Assembly: GCA_943368675.1 (NCBI GenBank)
Contig: CALRLN020000008.1
Location: 1 to 36,921 of the forward strand
Direction of reading: 5' to 3'
DNA: 36,921 nt
Origin: Emticicia sp943368675
GTDB lineage: Bacteria > Bacteroidota > Bacteroidia > Cytophagales > Spirosomataceae
Numbering within the stretch: the stretch's first letter is position 1; the number at the start of each line of letters is the position of its first letter. Made by a program: the position numbers and the translations under genes. Below are positions 1-8,452 of this stretch, piece by piece. Under the pieces are notes generated by a model. That model did no database searches. It saw only the letters and a list, made by a program, of their open reading frames with translations, and was not told the DNA's origin.

Positions 1-419
1 TTAACGACAAAGCTCATACCCATACCAAAAAAGTGAGAAATCAACCCGGCTATATCAATGCTTTTGCCGAATAAAATCTGCTCTTTGCCAAAAATACCCC
101 ACTCGTCTAATAAATATTTGCAATAATAGGCGCCTTTAACTGTGATAATACCAGAAATAAAAGAAACCATCAAAAACTTGATACCCTCTCTGAAAGAGTT
201 TTTTGAATGACGCTGATTAAATGCAAAAATCTTGGTAAGAAAAAAACCGATAATAAACGCGATGACGTACCCTGTAGCTATTGATAACTCAAAAGAAAAA
301 CCGAAGTAACCTTGTGTGATAGAACTCACAATCAATTGTATAATTACCCCCGAACACGCTATTAAGAAATACGAAATCAGCTCTTTATATTTAGCCAGCC
401 TGCCTTCTAATTTTATCAC
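1..419 (-). CDS. GtrA-like family membrane protein (3' end beyond window)
   Basis: This reading frame is open to the window edge, with 139 codons visible. The protein is hydrophobic, with about four predicted membrane segments. The stretch GYVIAFIIGFFLTKIFAFN, followed by a basic loop, matches the GtrA/DPMS-like family, whose members are small four-helix proteins linked to moving polyprenyl-linked sugars across the inner membrane during cell-surface glycan synthesis. GtrA proteins are usually 120-150 residues, so little is missing. The start is uncertain. GTG at 419 is used here, ATT at 422 is the codon before it, and an in-frame TAA lies at 431-429. An ATG at 448 is in another frame and would join this frame only if a six-A run (427-422) had one more A. 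A -7-like CAAAAATA (complement) lies at 468-475. Family call is fairly sure; substrate unknown. Confidence 0.75.
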   Translation of the reverse strand, partial: MIKLEGRLAKYKELISYFLIACSGVIIQLIVSSITQGYFGFSFELSIATGYVIAFIIGFFLTKIFAFNQRHSKNSFREGIKFLMVSFISGIITVKGAYYCKYLLDEWGIFGKEQILFGKSIDIAGLISHFFGMGMSFVV

Positions 420-529
420 AATTTTTTCTTACTTTTTGGTTGATTCATTCTATTTTTAATAGAACGCCAAAAATAAGAAAAATTTATGAGGTAGGTGTAT
501 TAAATATTGTTAACCGCAAATTTTAAAAT

Positions 530-556
530 AGGCGAACTGGAAGTTCGCCCCACAAA
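530..556 (-). repeat. REP-like palindrome, copy A
   Basis: Read on the minus strand this is TTTGTGGG, then GCGAACT TCC AGTTCGC, a 7-bp perfect stem with a TCC loop. It starts 1 base after the stop codon of the minus-strand esterase. A near-identical sequence lies on the plus strand at 36294-36318. No T-run follows, so it is not a standard intrinsic terminator. It may stabilise the mRNA 3' end or belong to a dispersed repeat family. Confidence 0.6.
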
Positions 557-557
557 G

Positions 558-2264
558 TCAGTATCTCCAGCTTTTCAGATCAGCGCCTTTAGGGGCGGTT
601 TTCTTTACCTCTTCTGCCCACTTGGGTACAAACATCCGGTGATAACGCAATCTTGAAATATAGTTAGGCTGGGTATGGTCGCCATTCCAGCAATGCTCGG
701 CTCTGTCACCATAATCTACTTCGCCATCATAAGATGGGTTCGATAAGCCTTTCAACATTTCTTCAGTCAGATATACTGCGTTGTTCAGGTAATAATTATC
801 CATATCACCGCAATAGATATGTATCCGGCCTTTCCACTTCTCACCATTCTTAGCCCAGTCTCTTTTCATAATATAAGCTAAATCGTAATTCTCCTTCCAA
901 TAGTTGGCTACTTCTTTGTCTATCACTCCTGTTTCCTTATCCCATATTCTTTTAGGATAACCATCTTTACCCACAGGCGAATAAACGGCCTCCCATATAT
1001 CAAACTGCTGCCCGCTCCGTGTTTTGGTGCCTAAAGCTAATTCTCGCATATTCATTTCCTGCACTGTGGCCGAGACCTGCCCCAGATAATCTCTGTGCCC
1101 TGGTTTAGCTAATTTTTTAAACTGGCTATCATACCAATAGGCGTTTTTATCTTCGTAGATATTAACAGTTGTAAAGGCTCTAAAATCTATCGGGTCGGGG
1201 CAGGCTGCATAGCAACCGTTGTATTGATCCGGATATTTTACCTGCACTGCCAGCGCCTCCCAACCGCCTGTAGAACCGCCATAGGTAAATCTTGCCCAGC
1301 CTTCACCAATCCCTCTGAATCTTTTTTCAATTTCCGGAATCAGTTCATACGTAATGGCATCTCCATAAGGCCCGATATTCTCTGAATTTACGGCATAAGA
1401 ATCATCATAGAACGGACAAGCGTGCTGGATTTCAATTGCTATTACCCGAGGGAAGTCTTTTCCAGTCCACATCTTATAGAAATCGTAGGCCTCCTGCTGA
1501 ACAGTTTTGGCATAGCCGTAAATTTTAAAACGGGCATTATAATCATTGGGCAGGTTTTCGTCAGGCGGAGTAGTACGGAAACCATCAAAATCATCAGGAA
1601 AGTGACCGTGAAAAATAGCTAAGGGATATTTTACATTCGGATGTTCATCAAAGCCTTCCGGTAACAGAATATGAGCCCCCAGATACATTGGTCTTCCCCA
1701 GAATTCCGTCAGCAATTTACTCTGAATCTTAATATGCTTAATGTATTTGGTATCTTTTGGCTCTTCAATCGGTGGTATTACCTGATCCAGACTTAGCTTC
1801 ACAACCGATGTGCCTTTGGGGTCAAATTTTATTTTAATAGGCTTAGAATACAGATTGCCCGGTGCTCTGTTCCATTGCTGCCCCTCTCCCCTGTCCATCG
1901 GCATTTTCACTGTATGTCCATCTTTCCGATGAAAGGTTTCATATACGTGCAATAGCACTTGCACATAATATTCTCCGGCAGGTAATTCTTTCATGTATCT
2001 TTTAGGGTACCCAAAGCTGTTTGCATTGTTGACGATTTTAGCCTGACTACCATTCCAGTTTTCGGCGTCAATGCCAAATACCAGTTGAGTATTCAATGCA
2101 TCGGTTACATCAAAGCGTGGCTCTCTGGTAGCATTGGTAGAAAGCATTACCAGCAATCTTCCATCCAGAAGCCCCTGCTGATTGGGCGCAGTGATGGCAA
2201 ATTGGGTTTGTGCAAAGCAACCTGCTGATAAAAGCAGGAAAGCCAGAAGGAAGTTCTTTTTCAT
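558..2264 (-). CDS. secreted putative esterase (alpha/beta hydrolase)
   Basis: This 568-residue protein has a hydrophobic export signal (MKKNFLLAFLLLSAGCFAQ). SPI cleavage near FAQ is more likely than lipidation at Cys16, because the lipobox is poor. Residues 25-165 look like a beta-rich N-terminal domain. From about 175 onward an esterase-type alpha/beta hydrolase fold begins, with LAIFHGH near 215-221 and the nucleophile elbow GGSTGG, which puts the serine at 331. GDMDNYYL and EHCWNGDH near the C-terminus are candidate sites for the acid and histidine. This resembles the PF00756 (enterochelin esterase/feruloyl esterase-like) group, but the natural ester is not evident. It is the last gene of a four-gene minus-strand unit, 24 nt after the cupin-like gene, and a REP-like palindrome follows its stop. 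Confidence 0.8.
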   Translation of the reverse strand: MKKNFLLAFLLLSAGCFAQTQFAITAPNQQGLLDGRLLVMLSTNATREPRFDVTDALNTQLVFGIDAENWNGSQAKIVNNANSFGYPKRYMKELPAGEYYVQVLLHVYETFHRKDGHTVKMPMDRGEGQQWNRAPGNLYSKPIKIKFDPKGTSVVKLSLDQVIPPIEEPKDTKYIKHIKIQSKLLTEFWGRPMYLGAHILLPEGFDEHPNVKYPLAIFHGHFPDDFDGFRTTPPDENLPNDYNARFKIYGYAKTVQQEAYDFYKMWTGKDFPRVIAIEIQHACPFYDDSYAVNSENIGPYGDAITYELIPEIEKRFRGIGEGWARFTYGGSTGGWEALAVQVKYPDQYNGCYAACPDPIDFRAFTTVNIYEDKNAYWYDSQFKKLAKPGHRDYLGQVSATVQEMNMRELALGTKTRSGQQFDIWEAVYSPVGKDGYPKRIWDKETGVIDKEVANYWKENYDLAYIMKRDWAKNGEKWKGRIHIYCGDMDNYYLNNAVYLTEEMLKGLSNPSYDGEVDYGDRAEHCWNGDHTQPNYISRLRYHRMFVPKWAEEVKKTAPKGADLKSWRY

Positions 2265-2288
2265 GGGGTTTAGTGTAATGTATGTCTG

Positions 2289-3050
2289 TTAATGGTGCTG
2301 CTTACCATACTTTTTCAAAGCTGTATCCACATCTACTTTTGGTGCTCTTATCAGGCCGTTTCCTGTTTTTTCTCCGGCATGTATATCAATATTATGAATG
2401 TCGTAAGCTTTCCCGCCTAAATCAAGCATAATTACATCAAAAGTAAAGGCTGTTTCGGTATTGGCAATAAACCAGTGTATATTATTCTTTTCGTCTGAAA
2501 TTGAGGAACTGCTGCCCAGTTTAGCCGTTTTTTCAATAGTCGGTTTAATAAACAGATTCTTTTCGTCTTCGTCCACTTTATCATAGTGTTTCAAGGCAAA
2601 CTCTCCTTTAAGCACCAGATGCGCAGAAGACATATTGGAATGCCCATGCGGAATAATGGCACGGTCTTTTTTCATACCAAAAATTTTCTTGATGAATACC
2701 GTTTTTTCAGGCAACCCATCCAACTTAGGAAAAGTAATCATTTTTGTATTGACTCCTAAATCCGGATAATCAAAGTTTCTGGTCAATGTCTGAAATTCTA
2801 TGAATTTAAGCAGTTCTTCCAACTCTATATGATTAAATAGTTTTTCTACATGGTTTTGCCATAGTGCCGGAGAAATCTTCTGCAATTTCAGGTCATTGCA
2901 AATCTCACTCAATTGTTTTGCCCAATGATTGGCAATTGGAGCCACAGGCTTAGCAAAAGCCTGTGAGCTAAAAAGGCTTTCTAATAGAAAGTAGTTTAGG
3001 GCTGTACTCAATAGTTGTTTACCGAAATTCCGTCTGTTCTGCATTTCCAT
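2289..3050 (-). CDS. Tat-exported cupin-like protein of unknown function
   Basis: The frame is open from an ATG at 3074, but that start overlaps the upstream gene by 11 bases and adds eight residues before the signal. The Met at 3050 (MEMQNRRNFGKQ) or at 3044 gives a clean twin-arginine signal: NRRNFGK, a hydrophobic stretch, then SQAFA as a likely cleavage site. Tat export implies that the protein folds, often with a cofactor, before export. The segment IIPHGHSNMSSAHLVLKGEF resembles the metal-binding first motif of a cupin beta-barrel (His-x-His followed by GE). I do not recognise a named family, so the cupin call is an inference from this motif. It lies between the OmdA-like gene and the esterase, within the same transcription unit. 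Confidence 0.65.
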   Translation of the reverse strand: MEMQNRRNFGKQLLSTALNYFLLESLFSSQAFAKPVAPIANHWAKQLSEICNDLKLQKISPALWQNHVEKLFNHIELEELLKFIEFQTLTRNFDYPDLGVNTKMITFPKLDGLPEKTVFIKKIFGMKKDRAIIPHGHSNMSSAHLVLKGEFALKHYDKVDEDEKNLFIKPTIEKTAKLGSSSSISDEKNNIHWFIANTETAFTFDVIMLDLGGKAYDIHNIDIHAGEKTGNGLIRAPKVDVDTALKKYGKQHH

Positions 3051-3063
3051 TTTTAGGAGTTTA

Positions 3064-3642
3064 TTATTTTGCACGTATGTTTTTTTCAGCTAATGCTACT
3101 ACTTCTGTAATTCTCTTTTTACGGGTTTCTTCCTGTCTGGCAGTGAACAGCCATTCTAATATACTTCGTTTGATAGAGCGTGGAAAATTCTCAAAATATC
3201 CCTTTGCCGTAAGATTATTGTCTAACGCCTGCTGCAAGTCGGGTGGGTTTATCAGATTCTCAACATCATCAAGGGCTGTCCAGTAACCATTTTCTTTGGC
3301 AAAATTAATTACTTTCATACCCGCTTCTGTCATCAGTCCTGCTTCTATGAGTTTCTCAACTTTGGCTTTATTATATTTGCTCCAGTTACTTTTGGGGTTT
3401 CTCTGTCCGAAGTACTGATAATAATAACTTTCGTTTGTACCTTTCATTGAGCTGTCTACCCAGGCAAAACACAAGGCCTCTTCTAATGCCTCATCAAAAG
3501 AAATGCTGTCAACCCCACTATTTTTTTTATAGATTTTAATCCAGATATTTTTTTTCTTGTCATGATTTTCGGATAGCCATTGTCTCCATGCATGTCGGTT
3601 TTCAAAAGCAAGAGCATTGGTAAAATCATTGTTTGCCATCAC
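3064..3642 (-). CDS. YdeI/OmpD-associated (OmdA-like) family protein
   Basis: This is a 192-residue cytosolic protein. The N-terminal part carries the family pattern RHAWRQWLSENH, WIKIYKKNSG and ALCFAWVDS. The C-terminal part carries the OmdA signature (ENFPRSIKRSILEWLFTARQEETRKKRI), in which a helix is followed by the conserved ETR-KRI motif. Family members have been linked to bacteriocin or polymyxin protection in enterobacteria, but their molecular activity is not established. The start is the ATG at 3642, and a second Met follows immediately. The gene begins 6 nt after the stop of the upstream CocE-like hydrolase, so co-transcription with the secreted hydrolases is likely. What it does for them is unclear. 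Confidence 0.8.
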   Translation of the reverse strand: MMANNDFTNALAFENRHAWRQWLSENHDKKKNIWIKIYKKNSGVDSISFDEALEEALCFAWVDSSMKGTNESYYYQYFGQRNPKSNWSKYNKAKVEKLIEAGLMTEAGMKVINFAKENGYWTALDDVENLINPPDLQQALDNNLTAKGYFENFPRSIKRSILEWLFTARQEETRKKRITEVVALAEKNIRAK

Positions 3643-3648
3643 CTGTAA

Positions 3649-5466
3649 TTATTTAATAACCGGCAGTTCGACATAAGTTGCCATCGTGGGTGAACAATAG
3701 ATTTTATGTTCAGCCTTAATGAAATCGGCATCTTTGGCTTCAAAGATATTAGGAACATATTTCTGCGGATTACGGTCTATCACAGGAAACCAACTGCTTT
3801 GTATCTGAATCAGGATACGGTGACCTTTTTTGAAAGTATGATTAATCTGATGTAAATCAATCTTAAACTCTTCAGGCTTATTAGGTACCAAAGCCTGCGG
3901 TTTTTCAAAGCTCTTGTGGAAGCGACCTCTGAATACCTCCATAGCTACCGGAAACTGGAACCCGCTCATAGTATAATTTTGTGCATCAAATGCCGGAGAT
4001 TCATCAATCAATTTTACTACCCAGTCGGCATCTGAGCCAGTAGTACTCGCAAAAAGATGGGCAATGATTTCACCTGACACAGTTAAGTCTTCTGTGAGCG
4101 AATCAGTTCTGAAACTCACTACATCAGGTCGGGAATAAACAAAGCGTTGATCTTCTACCTGCCAGGCACCCCAGCGACTTCCACGACCGTAGGTCATTTC
4201 AATGGGTGGCATACGGTATGGTACGGGTTTGGCAGGGTCGCTTACGTAACTTACTGCGCCACTCTTTACTGGTTTTGTAAAAGAAGCGGTATTATCTGCC
4301 TGTGCATATAGTTTCCGGATAGTCGCTTCTTTAGGCGGCCATGTCTGATAACTTTTCCATTGATTGCTACCTGTCTGAAAAGCATAGGCTTCATCAAACT
4401 TGCCATCGCCTGTGCCTTTCAACCAATAGTCAAACCATTTCTTCTGCAAGGTCTGGAACCATTCGGCTGTATTACTACCAAAACCTATTTTACCCAGGCT
4501 ATCAGCTTTTAATCTCGACCATTGTCCATGATTCCAGGGACCCAGGCAGATAAAATTCATATTATTTTTATCCTGTTTCTCCATGTGTTTGTACATCAGT
4601 TGCGGGCCCAGAATATCCTCCTGGTCATAATAACCGCTTACATGAAGCATGGGTACCTGTGCTTCTTTTACATAGCTTAGCGGAGAGTTCTTCTGCCAGA
4701 AAGCATCGTAGTTCGGGTGTTTTACAAAATTATTCCAGGTTGGTATCTTGTTATGAAAATATTTATCATTCACATTTTTCAAAGAACCCAGTTTGAGATA
4801 CCAGTCATATAAATCATGTTGCGGAAAAGGGAAATCATCACCACCCTTCGAAGATTCAAGACCATAGGTATATTCAAAGCCATAACTCAGGCGAAAAGCT
4901 CCGTTATGATGGAAGTCATCACCTAGGAACAAATCACTCATACAGGCCTGTTCTGACGATGCTTTTAAGGCAGGGTGAGGATCAACTGCACCCACTAATG
5001 CTAACCAGCCCGGATAAGAGACGCCCAAGATACCTACCTTACCATTATTGTTGGGTAAGTTTTTTATTAACCAATCAATGCTATCGTAGGTATCGGTGCT
5101 TTCATCCACACTTTTAGGGTCTTGTGCGTGTGTTAGTGGGTTATGAATTTCAAATGTGCCTTCGCTCTTGTATTTACCTCTTACATCCTGAATCACAAAT
5201 ATGTACCCTTCTCTGGCCATATTTGCTACATACGACCATTTGGTAATATCAAAGTCCGGGGAGCGCTCGGCACTATAAGGCGTTCTGATCATCAGGATCG
5301 GGACGGCATCCTTTGTATTAGCCGGGCTGATGATAGTAGTAAATAATTTCACACCATCCCGCATCGGAATCATCGAGGTACTTTGAGTATACTTAACAGG
5401 TTCTGTCTGTGAATAGGCTATAAAAGAAAGACAGCCTATTACTAAAGAAAGGAAAAGGTGTTTCAT
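3649..5466 (-). CDS. CocE/NonD family hydrolase (X-Pro dipeptidyl-peptidase S15 type), secreted
   Basis: The 605-residue protein has a Sec signal peptide (cleavage near IAYSQ, residue 20). The N-terminal hydrolase domain begins SMIPMRDGVKL, has VIQDVRGKYKSEG near residues 92-103, and carries the nucleophile elbow GVSYPG with Ser150. GYYDQED (Asp281/284) and GPWNHG (His313) complete the likely catalytic triad. From about residue 370 the C-terminal jelly-roll domain of the S15/CocE family follows (DSLTEDLTVSGEI, then HRILIQIQSSWFP). Family members hydrolyse esters, acyl-amides such as glutaryl-7-ACA, or X-Pro peptides. The substrate here cannot be fixed. It is the first gene of the minus-strand unit ending at 558, and a good promoter lies 33-63 nt upstream of the start. 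Confidence 0.9.
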   Translation of the reverse strand: MKHLFLSLVIGCLSFIAYSQTEPVKYTQSTSMIPMRDGVKLFTTIISPANTKDAVPILMIRTPYSAERSPDFDITKWSYVANMAREGYIFVIQDVRGKYKSEGTFEIHNPLTHAQDPKSVDESTDTYDSIDWLIKNLPNNNGKVGILGVSYPGWLALVGAVDPHPALKASSEQACMSDLFLGDDFHHNGAFRLSYGFEYTYGLESSKGGDDFPFPQHDLYDWYLKLGSLKNVNDKYFHNKIPTWNNFVKHPNYDAFWQKNSPLSYVKEAQVPMLHVSGYYDQEDILGPQLMYKHMEKQDKNNMNFICLGPWNHGQWSRLKADSLGKIGFGSNTAEWFQTLQKKWFDYWLKGTGDGKFDEAYAFQTGSNQWKSYQTWPPKEATIRKLYAQADNTASFTKPVKSGAVSYVSDPAKPVPYRMPPIEMTYGRGSRWGAWQVEDQRFVYSRPDVVSFRTDSLTEDLTVSGEIIAHLFASTTGSDADWVVKLIDESPAFDAQNYTMSGFQFPVAMEVFRGRFHKSFEKPQALVPNKPEEFKIDLHQINHTFKKGHRILIQIQSSWFPVIDRNPQKYVPNIFEAKDADFIKAEHKIYCSPTMATYVELPVIK

Positions 5467-5498
5467 GGGTATGTTTGCGTAAGTGTATTGAGATTCAA

Positions 5499-5529
5499 CA
5501 AATATAATTATCCTTTAGCAAGGCTGAAA
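5499..5529 (-). promoter_or_regulatory. promoter of the four-gene hydrolase unit
   Basis: On the minus strand TTTC (5529-5526), 19 nt, then TATATTTG (5506-5499) fits the Bacteroidota sigma-ABfr pattern TTTG-N19-TAnnTTTG with one mismatch in the -33 box. Transcription would start near 5493, giving a leader of roughly 25 nt. Confidence 0.5.
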
Positions 5530-5704
5530 GGGCAAATGCAATTTTAATTTCAAATTTTAAAATCTCTGTTTCTCATCTCCCGGCGTCATTTCCGGGCATA
5601 CCTCAAAGTAGCTTAAGCGTGGTAATACGTTGATTTTGAAAAAGGAGAAAATAATTAGAAAAAAACCGGAACATTGCTGACATACTGTTGTCAATAGGAG
5701 GCTT

Positions 5705-5712
5705 TACCTTTG
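5705..5712 (+). promoter_or_regulatory. -7 promoter element of the DoxX-like gene
   Basis: TACCTTTG matches TAnnTTTG exactly, 27 nt before the ATG at 5740. The -33 box is not clear. A TTG start at 5710 would lie inside this element, which argues for the ATG at 5740. Confidence 0.4.
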
Positions 5713-5739
5713 TTATGCAAACAAAAAATAAGCTCAGTT

Positions 5740-6102
5740 ATGGAACTATTAACAACTCTTCAATGGATTTTAGTAGCGCTTTTTGTAGGGCCTACTTTTT
5801 ATTACGGCTACGTAAAAATGATTGCAGAACCGGCCAAAGTCAGAAAATTCGTAGCATGGGGATATCCGGCAAAAATGATGCAGGTGATTGGTGTGATAGA
5901 AATTATCGGGGCAGTATCTATCCTTTTCCCTGAGCTTCGCCTGTTTGGTATTGCTATCTGGGCAGTTATCTTAGCAGGGTCTGTATTTAATAATATTATT
6001 CGTCGTGAACCCAAAAAAGAATTATTTTCATTATTAACTGTCTTAGCCCATCTGACGCTGATTCTTGCCTTAAATGTATGGCTAAATACAACCATCAATT
6101 AA
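5740..6102 (+). CDS. DoxX-like family membrane protein
   Basis: This 120-residue integral membrane protein has four predicted helices (about 5-25, 45-65, 70-88 and 95-115). The motifs GPTFYYGYVKM near the first helix, then AKMMQVIGVIEIIGAVSI and AVILAGSVFNNIIR, match the DoxX-like group related to DoxX/DoxD of quinone-linked oxidoreductases. In most bacteria the biochemical role of these small members is unknown. The frame is open from a TTG at 5710, but the ATG at 5740 is preferred because it starts directly before the first helix and lies downstream of a -7 element. The gene stands alone, divergent from the CocE unit and convergent with rlmN. Confidence 0.8.
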   Translation: MELLTTLQWILVALFVGPTFYYGYVKMIAEPAKVRKFVAWGYPAKMMQVIGVIEIIGAVSILFPELRLFGIAIWAVILAGSVFNNIIRREPKKELFSLLTVLAHLTLILALNVWLNTTIN

Positions 6103-6175
6103 ATGATTAAGCAACGCATTGCTCGCTACGTTTTCTATACATCTTTATATAAAGCTAAAACTATTCTATAAACGA

Positions 6176-6199
6176 AGAGGTGCCTGATTGGGCACCTCT
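6176..6199. terminator. hairpin between convergent DoxX-like gene and rlmN
   Basis: AGAGGTGCC and GGCACCTCT form a perfect 9-bp stem around a 6-nt loop, between the two convergent 3' ends. Neither side has a long T-run, so it is a likely but weak bidirectional terminator. Confidence 0.45.
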
Positions 6200-6211
6200 A
6201 TCAAAAAAATC

Positions 6212-7261
6212 TTAAGCGGCAGCGTTTGGTTCTTTAATAGCCAGCTGTCCACAGGCTGCATCAATATCTTTCCCTCTGCTTCTCCGCACATTTACTATCA
6301 CACCTCTGTCCTCAAGGAATTTTGCAAATTTGCTCAGTTTATCTTCTGAGGTATTAAGAAAATCAGCCTCTGCAATCGGGTTATATTCTATAATATTTAC
6401 TTTGGCTGGTACTTTCTTGGTAAACTCCCATAATTCTTTGGCGTCCTGCAACGAATCGTTGAAATCGTTGAAAACGATATATTCGAAAGTAATACGATTA
6501 CCCGTCTTTTTATAAAAGTAGTTTAAAGCGGTTGCCAGGTTTTTCAATGAGTTGGTTTCATTGATAGGCATAATCTCATTGCGTTTGGTATCATTAGCAG
6601 CGTGCAGCGATAAAGCCAGGTTAAACTTCACTTCATCATCTCCCAGTTTCTGAATCATTTTGGCAATACCGGCAGTACTTACAGTAATACGCTTGGGAGA
6701 CCAGCCCAGTCCCTCTGGTGAAGTAATTCTATTAACAGATTCTATAACAGCGGCATAATTAAGTAATGGCTCACCCATGCCCATATATACTATATTAGTA
6801 AGGGGGGCCTGGTAATGCTCTTCGGCCTGTTCTTTTATTAATACAACCTGATCGTAAATCTCAGCTGCATCAAGGTTTCTTTTACGTGGCATATAGCCAG
6901 TAGCACAAAACTTGCAGGTAAGGGAACAACCCACTTGTGACGAGACACAGGCGGTCATCCGGTCATCAGACGGAATCAAGACCCCCTCTACCAGATTACC
7001 ATCAAATAATCTGAAACCAGATTTGATGGTCTTATCATTAGATATCTGTTTTCTCAGAACTGATACAGGTCTTATTTCAAATTTCTCTTTCAACAGCTCC
7101 CGCGTTTTCAATGAAAGGTTCGTCATTTCATCAAAACTCCTTACTGATTTTTTCCACAGCCACTCCCAAATCTGTTTTGCCCGAAAGCCCTGCTCGCCAT
7201 TTTCTGAAAGCCATGTTTTCAGTTGGTCTACAGAAAGCTTTCTTATATCTTGTTTTTCCAT
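6212..7261 (-). CDS. rlmN: 23S rRNA (adenine(2503)-C(2))-methyltransferase RlmN
   Basis: This is a 349-residue radical-SAM enzyme that methylates C2 of A2503 in 23S rRNA, and in known members also A37 of some tRNAs. The 4Fe-4S motif is CSLTCKFC (Cys112, 116, 119). YMGMGEPLLNY, ITVSTAGI and LALSLHA follow in the expected order. The conserved C-terminal cysteine that carries the methyl intermediate is Cys337 in DAACGQL. The frame extends upstream to 7468, but that extension overlaps the divergent SDR gene and has no family similarity. The ATG at 7261 (MEKQDIRKLS) gives the usual length and N-terminus. The gene is divergent from the SDR gene, with 142 nt between their starts. Confidence 0.95.
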   Translation of the reverse strand: MEKQDIRKLSVDQLKTWLSENGEQGFRAKQIWEWLWKKSVRSFDEMTNLSLKTRELLKEKFEIRPVSVLRKQISNDKTIKSGFRLFDGNLVEGVLIPSDDRMTACVSSQVGCSLTCKFCATGYMPRKRNLDAAEIYDQVVLIKEQAEEHYQAPLTNIVYMGMGEPLLNYAAVIESVNRITSPEGLGWSPKRITVSTAGIAKMIQKLGDDEVKFNLALSLHAANDTKRNEIMPINETNSLKNLATALNYFYKKTGNRITFEYIVFNDFNDSLQDAKELWEFTKKVPAKVNIIEYNPIAEADFLNTSEDKLSKFAKFLEDRGVIVNVRRSRGKDIDAACGQLAIKEPNAAA

Positions 7262-7403
7262 ATTTTCTTCAACTATTTTGCAAAGTTCTGAAATATTCAG
7301 GGCTTTTACCAAGATATACTGAATTATCATAATAAAACCCTGATTTATCTGAACAATAATAAGTGAATAGAAGTTTTGCCGCTTCAAAGAATTAAACAAA
7401 CCA

Positions 7404-8201
7404 ATGAAAAGATTTTTAAATAAAGTTGTCTGGATTACAGGTGCGTCCTCAGGTATTGGAGAAGCCACCGCTTATGAGTTTGCAAAAGAAGGCGCGAGAC
7501 TGGTTATTTCAGCCAGAAGAGAGGATGAGTTACAAAGAGTAAAGAAAAACACTCATCTTCCCGATGCAGATGTATTGGTATTACCGATTGATGCTGAAAA
7601 ATCAGATGAGTTTCCCGCTAAAGTGCAAGAAGTACTTACGTATTTCGGCAGTATAGATGTGCTATTTAATAATGCTGGTATTTCGCAGAGAAGTTCGGTG
7701 GCAGAAAGCGATATGGAAGTCTATCATAAAATTATGGATATAAATTTCTTCGGGGTAGTGGCTCTTACAAAAGCGGTATTACCCATTATGCTTAAACAAA
7801 AAAGCGGAAGTATCGCCGTTACGAGTAGTATATCCGGAAAACTAGGGACACCTATGCGCTCGGGTTATTGTGCTACAAAACATGCATTGCATGGCTTTTT
7901 TGATTCACTAAGAGCCGAGGTGTGGAAAGAAAATATAGGCGTTACGCTTGTTTGTCCCGGGTATATTCACACTAATATCTCTATTAATGCGATTTCAGCA
8001 GATGGCAGCAAGCATGGAAAAATGGATCAGAATCAGGCCACTGGTATTTCGCCTGAAGATTGTGCCAAAAGTATTGTCAAGGCCGTCTATAGTGGTAAGG
8101 AAGAAGTATATATAGGCAGGAAAGAAGTATTAGGTGTCTACCTGAAGCGTTTTTTTCCGGGTCTTCTTTCAAGGATAATCCGTAAACAGATTCCCAAATA
8201 A
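7404..8201 (+). CDS. short-chain dehydrogenase/reductase (SDR) family oxidoreductase
   Basis: The protein has 265 residues, typical of a classical SDR. The Rossmann motif TGASSGIG lies at about residues 13-20 and the stabilising NNAG near 90. The catalytic serine is in VTSSISGKLG and the YxxxK pair is in SGYCATKHA. ISARREDEL after the second strand has a basic residue where NADP(H)-preferring enzymes often have one. The C-terminal tail (LKRFFPGLLSRIIRKQIPK) is basic and hydrophobic, suggesting membrane contact. Overall it resembles the DHRS7-like subgroup. Substrate unknown. It stands alone, and no clear terminator follows. Confidence 0.85.
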   Translation: MKRFLNKVVWITGASSGIGEATAYEFAKEGARLVISARREDELQRVKKNTHLPDADVLVLPIDAEKSDEFPAKVQEVLTYFGSIDVLFNNAGISQRSSVAESDMEVYHKIMDINFFGVVALTKAVLPIMLKQKSGSIAVTSSISGKLGTPMRSGYCATKHALHGFFDSLRAEVWKENIGVTLVCPGYIHTNISINAISADGSKHGKMDQNQATGISPEDCAKSIVKAVYSGKEEVYIGRKEVLGVYLKRFFPGLLSRIIRKQIPK

Positions 8202-8452
8202 TATTCTGTCAAAATACAATTAAGTAAAATTTCCTTCATATATATTTTACTAATCGGGCTTACGTTTTTCTGAGAATAATCCTATCTTTTTAAGATTTAA
8301 GCCATTTATTTGTAAAAAAAATTAAAATTTTATTTTTTTTTTATCTTAAAGTATACATTAATAAAAAAAGTTATTAATTTAACGTTCCAATATGTGGCCT
8401 AACACACATATTCTTTTTTAAACTAAACTAAAAAACAAACTAAACAAACTGT

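Noticed and set aside
5579..5596. CCCGG and CCGGG arms around an 8-nt loop between the CocE and DoxX-like genes
   Set aside because: Short stem, no T-run, no second copy in the window, and upstream of both divergent genes, so it is not a terminator.
7262..7468. N-terminal extension of rlmN
   Set aside because: It overlaps the divergent SDR gene and has no resemblance to RlmN. The ATG at 7261 gives the normal protein.
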